Assembly (NCBI GenBank): GCA_003527225.1
Contig: DPXQ01000045.1
Coordinates: 1 to 16,360 of the forward strand
DNA: 16,360 bases
Reading direction: 5' to 3'
Origin: Rhizobium sp.
Lineage (GTDB): Bacteria; Pseudomonadota; Alphaproteobacteria; Rhizobiales; Rhizobiaceae
Shown here: one piece after another, positions 6,817-13,693 of the stretch
Layout: the number at the start of each line of letters is the position of its first letter
How positions within the stretch are numbered: the first letter of the stretch is position 1
Translations under genes and position numbers: made by a program
Notes under the pieces: model-generated
The model's database searches: none
The model's input: only the letters and a program-made list of their open reading frames with translations
Told to the model about the DNA's origin: nothing

Positions 6817-7678
6817 GCAAAAGAAAACCCCGCACGTCATTGGGCCGTGCGGGGTATCTGAAGGCTATTCCGATCGAAAGGAACATAACGAGAATACATC
6901 GGACGCGGGCGCAGTGCAATCGGCGCTGCAGGCAAAACGTCAGGGGAATCGGTCGGGTGTCACGCGAATTGGCGGGTGCATCCTCGGGCAGCGCCGTAAG
7001 CGGGGCTGGCGTTTCGATCTGTCGATCATGCGGCTGCGAGAGATCGAGAAGCTGATCAACGCACGGCATGGAGCGCGGCTCCCCGACACGGACGATGCTT
7101 GCATCTACGTCGAGGCGGTCGCCCTTGCAAAGTCGGGACAGGATCTCCGGGCGTGGTGCGCCGTCTTCGCTCCGTTCTTCGACGAGGAAGAACTGAAATC
7201 GATCGAAGCCAAGGCGATAGGCCGGAAGAGGATGCAGTCGGCCGACACTGTGGCCCATCATCTTCGGGTGTCCATGCAGGAACGCACTGGGCTCGGGCTG
7301 AAGACCATCGGAGCCTTCGACCTCGACCAGGCAGAGCGGAAGCGATTGATGACCGAGCGGAAGCGCGAACGGGATCGGGTCCGACTGCAGGAGAAGCGCG
7401 CAGCGGCGAGGATTTCACCGCAGATCGGGGCCGGATCCATCAATCGTCAACAGCCTTGGAAGGCCGAAGGGATCAGCCGGGCAACCTGGTATCGGCGTGT
7501 GAGACAAGATCTGTCGCGAATAGATATTAATACGAAAAGCGACAAACCTGTCTCACACCCATCAGGCGTTCACGTCCACGCGGTGGCGCAGCCATCGGAA
7601 TGGGTCAAGGGGCAATGCTCCTTGCGGGTGTGGGCAGAGCCCACGAAGCAACCTTTCATCAAGTGCAAGGAGGCCTGA
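6806..7678 (+). CDS. Putative replication/DNA-binding protein of the rhizobial prophage 'WYRR' type
   Basis: 290 residues from ATG 6806, which has GGAGGG at 7-base spacing. A start at 7028 (MRLREIEKLI) is the alternative, because the first 74 residues look unlike the rest and overlie a hairpin. The conserved part resembles a protein I recall from Rhizobiales prophages and islands: MRLREIEKLINARHG, a middle with AWCAVFAPFFDEEELKSIEA, a basic helix with AERKRLMTERKRERDRVRLQ, and a C-terminal PWKAEGISRATWYRR that reads as a helix-turn-helix. An imperfect palindrome with an AT-rich loop (7497-7558) lies in the codons just after WYRR. A DNA-binding replication or regulatory role is inferred; no polymerase, primase or helicase motif is present. 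It opens a run of tightly overlapping genes. Confidence 0.75.
   Translation: MRAEQKKTPHVIGPCGVSEGYSDRKEHNENTSDAGAVQSALQAKRQGNRSGVTRIGGCILGQRRKRGWRFDLSIMRLREIEKLINARHGARLPDTDDACIYVEAVALAKSGQDLRAWCAVFAPFFDEEELKSIEAKAIGRKRMQSADTVAHHLRVSMQERTGLGLKTIGAFDLDQAERKRLMTERKRERDRVRLQEKRAAARISPQIGAGSINRQQPWKAEGISRATWYRRVRQDLSRIDINTKSDKPVSHPSGVHVHAVAQPSEWVKGQCSLRVWAEPTKQPFIKCKEA
6828..6854. terminator. Perfect 9-bp hairpin, possible terminator or attenuator
   Basis: CCCCGCACG (6828-6836) pairs with CGTGCGGGG (6846-6854) over a 9-nt loop, 12 bases after the stop at 6816. On the plus strand no T-run follows (TATCTG). On the minus strand the stem is followed by TTTTCTTTT, a proper intrinsic terminator. No minus-strand gene lies to its right before the tape measure gene, so it may block antisense readthrough, or it may separate the int-alpA block from the following genes. 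It falls in the first codons of the longest version of the next gene, which argues for caution about that gene's start. Confidence 0.45.
7497..7558. repeat. Imperfect palindrome with AT-rich loop inside the 3' coding end; candidate origin or operator
   Basis: Outer arms GTGTGAGACA (7497-7506) and TGTCTCACAC (7549-7558) are perfectly complementary. Inner arms TGTCGC (7512-7517) and GCGACA (7539-7544) are also complementary, with 5 and 4 unpaired bases between the two tiers. The 21-base centre (7518-7538) has only four G/C bases, in strong contrast to its surroundings. GACA/TGTC half-sites occur four times. Initiation sites lying inside the initiator gene are known in lambdoid phages, which makes an origin a reasonable guess. 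Confidence 0.6.
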
Positions 7679-7679
7679 C

Positions 7680-7952
7680 ATGCAGCAGGATAGCCACGTA
7701 TGCGTGCTGATCGCATTCCCGACTGAACGGCGGGTGGGGCTGATCAGATCAACTTCCCGAGCAATCCTTGACCGCACGAAGGAGGCCGGGGAGCGGCACA
7801 TGCGGATGCAGTGCAACCGCCTCTACGCAAGTCTCCAGGCGGCCGGCTTCGACCATCCGACCATCTGCGCCGAGATCGACACCTTTGTCATGGCCGTTGC
7901 TCGCGAAATGGAGCGGTCCCATCCCCAGACAAATCCTGTGGGTGCAGCATGA
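7680..7952 (+). CDS. DUF6074-like small protein
   Basis: 90 residues; ATG at 7680 lies one base after the previous stop and follows AAGGAGG. The pattern VLIAFPTERRVGLIRSTSR, then a helix with ERHMRMQCNRLYASLQAAG and a final helix AEIDTFVMAVAREME, fits the DUF6074 family as I recall it. That family consists of short proteins frequent in Rhizobiales phage regions and has no known activity. No motif suggests catalysis. Its place directly behind the WYRR-type protein and before three more overlapping genes suggests one transcript. Family assignment is from memory. Confidence 0.75.
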   Translation: MQQDSHVCVLIAFPTERRVGLIRSTSRAILDRTKEAGERHMRMQCNRLYASLQAAGFDHPTICAEIDTFVMAVAREMERSHPQTNPVGAA

Positions 7953-8260
7953 CCCGCGTCCCCAAGATCCGGCAAACACCCCGTCCAGTGAGCTCGTTCA
8001 AGCGCGCGCGGATGATCAGGCAAGCCCGAGCTGCCGCCCGCGATCTCGGCCGTAACCTCGCCGACCTGATCGCGCCGAAGATCCTCAATCCCCTGGCCGA
8101 TCCGGCCGCCGTCGCGGAAGTCGCCTTGGCCGCAATTCAGGGTGTCCGGATCGCTGACGAAATGCCCAACGTCCCGGCCGACATCGTCGCCAAGATCGAA
8201 GCCGACTTGCACCACGCCTTTTGGGCCCGGATGTCCAGCCACACGAGGGGCCTGAAGTGA
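7949..8260 (+). CDS. Small hypothetical protein
   Basis: 103 residues, ATG at 7949 in a 4-bp ATGA overlap with the gene before. The N-terminus is basic (SSFKRARMIRQARAAARDLG). The remainder is helical and acidic, ending in a stretch that includes ADIVAKIEADLHHAFWARM. There is no signal peptide, membrane segment or known catalytic motif. The basic-helix start could contact nucleic acid. The gene ends in a GTGA overlap with the next, so translation of the two is probably coupled. Unknown family. Confidence 0.7.
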   Translation: MTRVPKIRQTPRPVSSFKRARMIRQARAAARDLGRNLADLIAPKILNPLADPAAVAEVALAAIQGVRIADEMPNVPADIVAKIEADLHHAFWARMSSHTRGLK

Positions 8261-8559
8261 TCAATCCAGCCCGTGAAGCAAAAAGGGCCGAAAAGGAGCG
8301 TTGCCGCGTCATCCTGACGAGTGATGCCGGCAAGCTGTTCCCCGAGGTCGCGCAGACCATTGCCTTCTCGACCGACCTGACGCCGCATCACGCGGCCATC
8401 ATTTACGACGCGATCTTGATTGATTTCGACGCCACCATTGATCCGTCAAATCCGGCAATCCCCGAAGCTTTTCGCGACCGGCAAGCGGGGGCTCTCGTGA
8501 CCTCACCCCAGCCCACCGAGACGGACGTGGACAACGCGGAGGGCGCTGCGGATGAGTGA
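8257..8559 (+). CDS. Small hypothetical protein with a phage-like C-terminal-type motif
   Basis: 100 residues from a GTG at 8257 that overlaps the previous stop (GTGA) and has GAGGGG upstream; no in-frame ATG fits better. The segment CRVILTSDAGKLFPEVAQTI with AFSTDLTPHHAAII (about 17-50) loosely resembles a motif I remember from the C-terminal tails of alphaproteobacterial phage head proteases and from small phage proteins (a helix ending in 'LA-x-HLAFxTDM'). No protease core is present, so this is only a weak link to morphogenesis. The C-terminal third is polar. It overlaps the next gene by 8 bp. Confidence 0.7.
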   Translation: MINPAREAKRAEKERCRVILTSDAGKLFPEVAQTIAFSTDLTPHHAAIIYDAILIDFDATIDPSNPAIPEAFRDRQAGALVTSPQPTETDVDNAEGAADE

Positions 8560-8926
8560 TGACCAGTTCCCCAAGGACCATAAGAGCCCGAGATCCGCGC
8601 TCGGTGGGCTCGTGGCTCTCCAATCCGCCTTTCTGGTCACGGAACAGCGCCGAGAAAAGGCCGAGGCCGCGAAGGCCGAAGAGGAAGAAGCCCGCAGGCG
8701 TGACGCCGAGCAAGAGGCACGAATTCAGCGCCTGGAGACCGTCGCCAACGCACTCGCCAAGGCTAACGCCGACAAGGCCGCGACAATCAAGGACCTCAAA
8801 AAACAAGTGCTCACGCTGCAATCGCACGTACAGCGCCTCCAAGCTTCCCGCGCCGTACCGGCACGGAAGACACCGCGCCGGGACGAGCTCGACGCGGCAC
8901 TCGAACGCCAACTCATAGGAGAATAA
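8552..8926 (+). CDS. Coiled-coil hypothetical protein
   Basis: 124 residues; ATG at 8552 overlaps the preceding stop and follows GGAGGGC. Residues about 30-100 form one long charged coiled coil, rich in Glu, Ala, Arg and Lys with heptad-like spacing (EQRREKAEAAKAEEEEARRR, then LKKQVLTLQSHVQRLQ). The N-terminal 30 residues are polar, with a short apolar patch. Such proteins are often scaffolds or oligomerisation partners; nothing more specific can be said. It sits 5 bp before another coiled-coil protein in the same transcript, so the two could form a complex. Confidence 0.72.
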   Translation: MSDDQFPKDHKSPRSALGGLVALQSAFLVTEQRREKAEAAKAEEEEARRRDAEQEARIQRLETVANALAKANADKAATIKDLKKQVLTLQSHVQRLQASRAVPARKTPRRDELDAALERQLIGE

Positions 8927-8931
8927 TCGCG

Positions 8932-10047
8932 ATGAAAAACCCGTTCAAGAAATCAGGCGACACCGCCTCTATCGAGGCAGAGTTGAAACGCCTCGCCGAC
9001 CGCAAGGCCGACGCCGAGCGCCGCCGGTCGGAAGTGCTCCATGCCCTTGATGAGGCCCGGCAGGCCCGTCGTGACGTGCTGGACGCCGACGATGCTGCCA
9101 TTGCGGCCGCGTCCGGCAAACTGAAGGCGCTGCAGGTCGAGGCAACCGACCTTGCCGAATTGGTCACTGACCTCGAGGCCGCGATCGAAGCCGCTTCGGA
9201 ACGCTTTCGCCGCGCCCGCGAGAACGAGGCCCGCCAGACTGCTGCCGCGCAGCTGGAGGCTATTGCGGCGAAGGTCGATGGCCAAACGACCGAGCTCGAA
9301 AAAGCGGCGAAGGCTCTCGCCAAGGCCGCCCGGGGCATGCTGAACGCGATCCCCGATGCGGTCGGAACTTTCCGCATCTACCATGGCGACCGTCCGGAGC
9401 ACCGCCAAGAACGTGGCGACTACGCCAGCGGAAGGGAGGCGGTTGCGGCAGCCCTGGCCGATGCACTCGCCGCGGAACTGCCGGAGCTGTTCGACCGCTA
9501 CCGAGAAAACGGCTATCGGCGCGCGTTGCTGTGCGTCATGGACCCGCAGGCCACCCAGCCGAGCTATCGCGCCAACGTCCCGACCGAGCCGCTTCCGGCG
9601 CGTGAAGTGGTGAATGCCCTGATCGTCGATCGCTTGAAGACTCGCGCACAGGCCATCCGGGCGGGCGAAGAAGATGCCGACGTCGCTGGCGTTGAATTGC
9701 GCGTAGCGGTTCCAAGGCCGCCGAAAACGGTTGAGGTGATGGCGATCGAACACGTCAACATGATCACCCCGAACGGGATCTTCAGCCCGATCCGGCGCAT
9801 CATGACCAAAGGCCAGACCGACAGCTTCGCCCCCGACCACGTTGCCAAGCTGCTGAAGACCGGGGTCTTCGTCCGGGCCGACAGTGCCGAAGCTGACAAG
9901 ATCCGGGCTGACATCGAAAACCGCGATCCGAAGCGCATCTTCGGCAGCTCCGGAAATGCCGGCATCGGCTTCGACGAAACCCGCGACCTGGGCGACCCGC
10001 TGGGCCTGCTTGAGGCCGAGAAGGAGGAAGCCGCGCGCATCGACTGA
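8932..10047 (+). CDS. 371-aa protein with N-terminal coiled coil, unknown function
   Basis: ATG at 8932 follows AGGAG. Residues about 10-130 are an almost continuous charged coiled coil (IEAELKRLADRKADAERRR and onward). Residues 135-330 look globular, with FRIYHGDRPEHRQERGDY, an RALLCVMDPQATQPSYR stretch and VEVMAIEHVNMITPNGIFSP. The tail is polar and contains DLGDPLGLLEAEKEE. I do not recognise a family; nuclease, ATPase and protease motifs are absent, as are signal peptide and membrane spans. It is the largest plus-strand gene after the integrase and closes the overlapping run, since an intrinsic terminator lies 31 bases after its stop. A structural or scaffolding role would fit the coiled coil, but this is a guess. 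Confidence 0.78.
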   Translation: MKNPFKKSGDTASIEAELKRLADRKADAERRRSEVLHALDEARQARRDVLDADDAAIAAASGKLKALQVEATDLAELVTDLEAAIEAASERFRRARENEARQTAAAQLEAIAAKVDGQTTELEKAAKALAKAARGMLNAIPDAVGTFRIYHGDRPEHRQERGDYASGREAVAAALADALAAELPELFDRYRENGYRRALLCVMDPQATQPSYRANVPTEPLPAREVVNALIVDRLKTRAQAIRAGEEDADVAGVELRVAVPRPPKTVEVMAIEHVNMITPNGIFSPIRRIMTKGQTDSFAPDHVAKLLKTGVFVRADSAEADKIRADIENRDPKRIFGSSGNAGIGFDETRDLGDPLGLLEAEKEEAARID

Positions 10048-10078
10048 TCAGCGCCGCACCGATGTTTTCACATCCCCC

Positions 10079-10105
10079 AAGCCCCCAACAAGGGGCTTTT
10101 ATTTT
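10079..10105 (+). terminator. Rho-independent terminator
   Basis: AAGCCCC (10079-10085) pairs with GGGGCTT (10092-10098) across the loop CAACAA, and TTATTTT follows. It lies 31 bases after the stop of the 371-aa gene and just before the Shine-Dalgarno of the next gene. It would end the 6.8-10 kb transcript and reduce readthrough into the HTH/RHH gene. Confidence 0.8.
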
Positions 10106-10119
10106 GACCAGGAGGCACC

Positions 10120-10506
10120 ATGCCGAAGTCGAAGACACCACCGCCGAAGCGGCACCATACCGAGCGGTTCAGGGCGCCCGGAAGCATCCTCAGAGAGCGC
10201 TGGACGCCGGCACAGTCCGCGCTCGCCGGTTTCCTCTATGGGCAGCATCACAACAGCGTCGACATCGCTCGAGCTCTTGGGCCGGACATCTTGCCGGCGA
10301 CGGTGCGCGCCATGATCGCGCGCCGCTGGAAGCTGCCGCGGGTGGAACTCGGACAGGTGATTGAGATCCGGCCACATCAGGTTAAAAAGTTGGAGCGCCT
10401 GGCGGCGGAAAAGGGGATGGCCCCGGAGGCCTACCTGCGAAAGATCGTGATGGCCGCGATCAAGGATGATCTCTTCGCGGCGATCGTGCCCAAGGGGGAG
10501 GAATGA
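10120..10506 (+). CDS. Putative DNA-binding protein: GcrA-like HTH plus ribbon-helix-helix-like tail
   Basis: 128 residues; ATG at 10120 follows AGGAGG at ideal spacing. Residues about 28-72 (WTPAQSALAGFLYGQHHNSV, then DIARALGPDILPATVRAMIA, RRWKLP) have the spacing of GcrA-type or homeodomain-like HTH units: starting WT, a small-residue second helix and a basic end. Residues 79-115 (QVIEIRPHQVKKLERLAAEK, then GMAPEAYLRKIVMAAIKD) read as the strand and two helices of a ribbon-helix-helix domain. Two DNA-binding modules in one small protein suggest a regulator. It lies alone between a terminator and the convergent tape measure gene, so it may be controlled separately. Both domain calls come from pattern reading. 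Confidence 0.72.
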   Translation: MPKSKTPPPKRHHTERFRAPGSILRERWTPAQSALAGFLYGQHHNSVDIARALGPDILPATVRAMIARRWKLPRVELGQVIEIRPHQVKKLERLAAEKGMAPEAYLRKIVMAAIKDDLFAAIVPKGEE

Positions 10507-10524
10507 GGGCGGCCGGAACCGCCC
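10507..10524. terminator. Weak GC-rich hairpin between convergent genes
   Basis: GGGCGG (10507-10512) pairs with CCGCCC (10519-10524) directly after the stop of the HTH/RHH gene and 13 bases from the stop of the convergent tape measure gene. There is no T-run on either side. It may help termination in both directions, but it is short. Confidence 0.35.
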
Positions 10525-10536
10525 CCCCAGACGTCG

Positions 10537-12660
10537 TCAAGGTGCAACGCCGTGATCTGCAAAGTTGCGGCGCATCTCTGCCTCTGCCCTGGCACTCGCC
10601 CCAGCTGCTTGCCCCATCAGGCTCACAAACCTCTGGGCAAGGTTGATTGCCGCCTGTATGCCAGATGTATCAATCGTCGGCTTGGCTGTGACCGAAAGGG
10701 CATCCTTCACATCCTGCCCGGTCTTCTGCGCATCGTCGACGATGCCATGGAAGGCATTGAACCCGTCAGTGGTCTTTGCCTCATTGGCGTCATAACGCGC
10801 CTGTGCGGCGGCCCGGGCTTCGGCCTCCATGCGGCGTCGCTCCTGGAGGACTGACCAATCCCGCTCGCCATCGGCTAGAACCTTCGCCTTTTCCTCGGGC
10901 GTCATTTCACGGGTTGAACCGGACTGGAGAAGGCCGGACCCGATGACGACACCAGCCGTTCCGGATAGCGCGCCCAGAGCGCCAAGCCAGCCCCGCTTCT
11001 TGCCGCCACTGCCCGGAAGGGCGTCGGCAACACCGGCACCACCAAGGCTCACCGCGGCGGCCTGGAGTGAGGCGGCGGCAAGATTCAGGTTGGTCCCAGC
11101 CGTCATCAGTCCCCAGATCACGCCGGCGACCTTCCATGCGCCATAGACCCCGGCGGCGGCTCCACCAATCATCCCTGCCTGCGCTAGAGGGTTGCCGTTC
11201 CGGAAGGCGAGCTGCAGCGCGTTCACCCCATCGGAGAGACCGATAAGGCCAGCCGAAACCTCCTTCATCGGCAAGACGGCGCCGGCAAGGTTCTGCAGCG
11301 ATGTGGTGAAACCGGCGAATGCCGAGTACGCGTCCCGGCTGTCCAGATCCTTGGCACCTTCGAGGCCGATCGCCTTTTCAGCCAGCTCGACCTGGCGCTG
11401 ATACTGCTTGAAGTTCTCGATCAGTCGAAGGATCAGATCGCTGGAGAGTCGATTGTTTGTCAGCTCGCCGACGACACGCGCCATCTCCACTTCATCGTCT
11501 CGCTTCACCCCGTTTTTCTCGAGGGCTGGCAGGACGTAGTCATTGACCCACTTCACCGGGTTAGCGGCAAATTCATCCTGCCCGACCAGCCGGTTGTCAC
11601 CGTCCCGGAGACCATATTCCCGTTGCGCTGCCAGAGATTTCTTGGATGCGCGGCCGACGATGAACTGGTCAAACCCGGCGCGCAACTGGGTTCCGGTGTC
11701 GGACCCGCCGACTTCTGCGATGAGGAACGGCATCCACTTGAACAGAAAATCTTGACTGAACGCCTTGCCCGAGGACCGGGCATATTTGATCGCCTGAGCC
11801 ATCTCGCCCGGGTCCATGTCTTTGCCGGTGATCTGCTGCGCCTTGAGAAAAGCTTGCAGGGCGGATGTGATCGCGGCCGGGTCTTCGGTCATGGCGAGGT
11901 TGTCCAGGGCCTTCATCAGGACACGGAGGCCGGAAACCGCCTCCTCCGGGGACTGCCGCAAGCCAAGGACCTTGAACGTCTGAACCAACTCCTCAGCCAC
12001 GCCAAAGGCCGCTGCAGCGCTGGGCATCGCAAGGCGCGCTTCACGCATCAATTCCATGACGTCGGCCTGATTGACACGGTACTTGGAGGCCAGCCCCTGA
12101 GACTGGCTTTCGATCGCGGCCTGTTCCGATGTCGGGAGGCCGGCGAAGTGCTGGCGAGCGCGTTCCCTCTGCTCATTGGATGCCGCGGTAAACCCGGCGC
12201 GCCCACCCATGCCAACCATGTAGGCGCCGGTATAGCCACCCATCATGACCAAAGCGGGTTTCATGATGGCCTGGAGCCTACCCGAGAACGCGCGGGTTCT
12301 CGTTTCCATATCCTTGAACTGGGCCTTGGAGGCAGACGTGATAGCAGCGAAATGACCGCGCGTCGCAATCTCGAAATTCGCAATCTCTGCCCGTCGCGCC
12401 GCCGCCGACAGGTTGCGCGACGCCATGGAGGAATGCAGCCGTTCCCATGCCAGCCGGAGCTTGTCGAGGTCATTACCACTGGCTCCGAGCTTCTCGAGAT
12501 CGCGTTGGAGCTTGCTTCCCCATGGCGCGTTGTTCAGCCGCTTTGCCGCCCGCTCGATATCGCCGACCGATCCGCCGATCGTCTTCGCGGCCTGCTGCGC
12601 CTTCGCTGAGGCGTCATCCTTGAACCGAAAAATGAGTTCCCCAATGAACGTTCTCGCCAT
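10537..12660 (-). CDS. Phage tail tape measure protein
   Basis: 707 residues, ATG at 12660 with GAGGAA just upstream. Tape measure proteins set tail length in long-tailed phages, fill the tail tube and help DNA cross the cell envelope. Matching features: an N-terminal start typical of the group (IGELIFRFKDDASAKAQQAA), long amphipathic helical stretches rich in Ala, Gln and Lys (20-130, 160-300), a glycine- and alanine-rich hydrophobic zone (about 492-580, including GLMTAGTNLNLAAASLQ), and a charged coiled-coil tail ending in RAEAEMRRNFADHGVAP. At this length it is at the short end for a long-tailed phage. No tail tube, tail terminator, assembly chaperone, baseplate or capsid gene accompanies it, and it is transcribed opposite to the left-half operon. 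The frame is intact, which argues for selection or recent capture. Confidence 0.85.
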   Translation of the reverse strand: MARTFIGELIFRFKDDASAKAQQAAKTIGGSVGDIERAAKRLNNAPWGSKLQRDLEKLGASGNDLDKLRLAWERLHSSMASRNLSAAARRAEIANFEIATRGHFAAITSASKAQFKDMETRTRAFSGRLQAIMKPALVMMGGYTGAYMVGMGGRAGFTAASNEQRERARQHFAGLPTSEQAAIESQSQGLASKYRVNQADVMELMREARLAMPSAAAAFGVAEELVQTFKVLGLRQSPEEAVSGLRVLMKALDNLAMTEDPAAITSALQAFLKAQQITGKDMDPGEMAQAIKYARSSGKAFSQDFLFKWMPFLIAEVGGSDTGTQLRAGFDQFIVGRASKKSLAAQREYGLRDGDNRLVGQDEFAANPVKWVNDYVLPALEKNGVKRDDEVEMARVVGELTNNRLSSDLILRLIENFKQYQRQVELAEKAIGLEGAKDLDSRDAYSAFAGFTTSLQNLAGAVLPMKEVSAGLIGLSDGVNALQLAFRNGNPLAQAGMIGGAAAGVYGAWKVAGVIWGLMTAGTNLNLAAASLQAAAVSLGGAGVADALPGSGGKKRGWLGALGALSGTAGVVIGSGLLQSGSTREMTPEEKAKVLADGERDWSVLQERRRMEAEARAAAQARYDANEAKTTDGFNAFHGIVDDAQKTGQDVKDALSVTAKPTIDTSGIQAAINLAQRFVSLMGQAAGASARAEAEMRRNFADHGVAP

Positions 12661-12773
12661 TTCCTCTTTCCCTCTGCATGCCCACGATTGCAGGGCGTTT
12701 CACCATGCTGGAGACCATAGCACGGCGGCGGGAAAAGTAGAACGAAAGCCGAACGGTCGATGCCTGATCCTGG

Positions 12774-13277
12774 CTATTGGGCCTGGCCATCCATGCACTT
12801 CACCAGGGCGGCTCCTGTCTTGGTCGACCCGCGAGCAGTCATGAGGTGAGGCCGATCGGATATGCCGTCCTTCACTGCGATCTGCTTCCTGGCCTCGGCA
12901 AACGCTTTCACGAAGGTGCGCGAGTTCTCAGGCGTCAAAAGCACTTCTGCCGCGGCGAGATTGTCACCAACCGACCCTGTCTGCCCCTCCTGGCCAAGAA
13001 GCCGCTCCCCGTCAATGGCCACCTCGATTTCCGGAGCCATTCCCGAAAGGATATCACTGAACACAAAGCCCGGTATCGCGCGAAGCGTCAGGCCCTTTTC
13101 GGCCGTGTCACAGATGATCAGAACGCCAGACCGCATTGAGCTCATATATCCAGCGGTAACGCGCTTCCCACCCGAAAACGGATCCTCTTCAACTTCTGCA
13201 TCCCACTCCATGAAGCCAGCCGATGCCGGCGCCACAGAAGCGGCAAGAAGTCCAATCGATAGCACCAGCGCTCGCAT
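12774..13277 (-). CDS. Secreted (periplasmic) hypothetical protein next to the tape measure gene
   Basis: The start was set at ATG 13277, not the longer frame opening at 13457, because GAGGGGG lies 7 bases upstream and the protein then begins with a clean signal peptide: MRALVLSIGLLAAS followed by an APASA cleavage site near residue 20. The mature part (about 147 residues) has two cysteines, at about 56 and 161 (LIICDTAEK and ALVKCMDG), which could form a disulfide. Strand-rich segments precede residue 95, and a helix follows around 120-135. No family is recognised. It lies 113 bp upstream of the tape measure gene on the same strand and could be co-transcribed with it. A cell-envelope role, such as blocking entry of competing phages, would suit the neighbour, but is only a guess. 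Confidence 0.75.
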   Translation of the reverse strand: MRALVLSIGLLAASVAPASAGFMEWDAEVEEDPFSGGKRVTAGYMSSMRSGVLIICDTAEKGLTLRAIPGFVFSDILSGMAPEIEVAIDGERLLGQEGQTGSVGDNLAAAEVLLTPENSRTFVKAFAEARKQIAVKDGISDRPHLMTARGSTKTGAALVKCMDGQAQ

Positions 13278-13588
13278 TTCATTCCCCCTCAAGTTGCCCA
13301 GATCAATGCTCGCCTGACGTGCCGCCGGTGTCAACTTGCCGCCGATGGATGTTTTTCGGCATTTCCGTGTTCGTCGGCACCAAAGAGGGGGGCTCCATCT
13401 GCCCGAAGGCCCTGAAAACGCTCGCTCCGCAAAAAGGAGAGGGCTCCCCCTATGCAAGAATAAATTGCGGCATAGATCGTGCGGCCGCGCCTCACGGGCT
13501 TCTCGAGCTCGATACGGTCCCTAAACGCGCTTGTTTCCGCCGCCTTGGGGGCGCCTGTGAGCGTCGTCGACCATCCCGCTAGGGTCTG

Positions 13589-13693
13589 GCCCCTCACCCC
13601 TCCCGCCTCTCTGTGGTGCTCTGTGTGGCTCGGCCCTTTCGGGCCATGGTGGAGGGACGAGAGCGGCCTCGATGCGGGCCTATGGTGAGGGGT
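13589..13693 (-). ncRNA. Candidate structured RNA resembling phage C4 antisense RNA
   Basis: CCCCTCACC (13590-13598) pairs perfectly with GGTGAGGGG (13684-13692), with one further G-U pair. Inside, GGCCC/GGGCC (13632-13645) forms a hairpin whose loop is GAAA on the minus strand, a GNRA tetraloop. CCCTCC (13598-13603) and GGAGGG (13651-13656) are also complementary. C4-type RNAs of P1, P4 and N15 sit in immunity regions near antirepressor or icd-like genes and have a closed multi-helix shape. The nearby Rha-like gene and the small ARKGRATQ frame fit that setting. Strand is chosen from the tetraloop. Without a covariance search this stays a candidate. Confidence 0.4.

Noticed and set aside
6806..7678. 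P4-type primase/helicase
   Set aside because: No Walker motifs, zinc finger or primase signature; only DNA-binding-like helices are visible.
8257..8559. Phage head maturation protease
   Set aside because: Only a loose resemblance to a tail segment of such proteins; no catalytic core and just 100 residues.
8953..9840. 295-codon minus-strand frame
   Set aside because: Antisense to the 371-aa coiled-coil gene, whose start, ribosome site and terminator are well placed.
11623..12609. 328-codon plus-strand frame
   Set aside because: Antisense to the tape measure gene, with no ribosome site and a composition of shadow type.
13278..13457. N-terminal extension of the secreted protein
   Set aside because: The extension lacks a ribosome site and would bury the signal peptide; ATG 13277 has GAGGGGG upstream.
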